A stretch of 14,354 nucleotides of DNA from SIG350 sp964520895 (GTDB lineage Bacteria; Bacillota; Clostridia; TANB77; SIG350), in assembly GCA_964520895.1 (NCBI GenBank), contig CAZFOR010000035.1, positions 1 to 14,354 on the forward strand, written 5' to 3'. The position numbers and the translations under genes were made by a program. Position 1 is the first letter of the stretch. Each line of letters starts with the position of its first letter. Below, in pieces: positions 14,313-14,354 of the stretch. The notes below the pieces were generated by a model. That model saw only the letters and a program-made list of their open reading frames with translations, did no database searches and was not told where the DNA came from.

Positions 14313-14354
14313 ATGTTGGGGTGTGATAAAAAACACACTTCAACATATTTTTTT
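14313..14354 (+). terminator. Terminator-like hairpin with T run at the right edge
   Basis: ATGTTGGGGTGTG (14313-14325) pairs with CACACTTCAACAT (14334-14346) over 13 bp with two G-U pairs, which are valid only in plus-strand RNA. It is followed by ATTTTTTTT reaching the window end. No plus-strand gene immediately precedes it, so the transcript it would end is unknown. Confidence 0.45.

Noticed and set aside
14249..14338. Thirty-residue N-terminal extension of the metallophosphoesterase
   Set aside because: It would be read through two hairpins, lacks a ribosome binding site, and a well-placed GGAGG serves the ATG at 14246-14248.

Overview
This is AT-rich DNA, roughly a quarter to 30% G+C by eye, with strong AGGAGG-type ribosome binding sites, short intergenic gaps and rho-independent hairpins. 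The gene content (plsX, acpP, rnc, an Elp3-like radical SAM protein, YitT, CsaB and TagA cell-wall enzymes, a CuAO-like/beta-propeller exported protein and a type IV prepilin) points to a low-GC anaerobic Bacillota of the class Clostridia. I cannot name a genus. There is no sign of a phage, insertion sequence, CRISPR array, tRNA or rRNA.

Layout. At 1-189 (minus) is the start of a prepilin-like gene cut by the window edge. It diverges from 377-2815 (plus), a large membrane-anchored protein with a CuAO-like domain and a beta-propeller. A terminator hairpin at 2834-2867 separates that gene from a long minus-strand block that runs, in transcription order (right to left): a PF06541 membrane protein (9695-8988), plsX (8902-7895), acpP (7798-7559), rnc (7340-6651), a radical SAM gene (6661-5645), csaB (5631-4543), wecG/tagA (4556-3822) and a YitT transporter (3723-2878). 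rnc, the radical SAM gene, csaB and tagA overlap or nearly abut and look like one operon. plsX and acpP each have a plausible promoter of their own. A divergent control region at 9696-9875, with two perfect palindromes sitting on candidate promoters, leads into a tandem pair of acyl-CoA synthetases on the plus strand (9876-11609 and 11619-13334). A membrane-anchored metallophosphoesterase (14248-13367, minus) converges on that pair.

How the genes fit together. PlsX and ACP feed phospholipid synthesis, and the two AMP-forming ligases would activate free fatty acids, so lipid metabolism is one theme. TagA and CsaB are predicted to add N-acetylmannosamine to a lipid-linked wall glycan and to pyruvylate it, the modification that SLH-domain surface proteins bind, so cell-surface assembly is the second theme. 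RNase III and the Elp3-like protein are RNA-processing housekeeping functions.

Most notable observations. (1) A perfect 38-nt palindrome between the convergent ligase and phosphoesterase genes carries a 16-bp core, TGTTCCACGTGGAACA, of the ParB-binding parS type, apparently embedded in the shared terminator. (2) A hairpin of about 23 bp lies immediately before the rnc start and could be both a terminator and a target for RNase III itself. I did not find a clearly new multi-gene system; the rest is recognisable clostridial core and surface biology.
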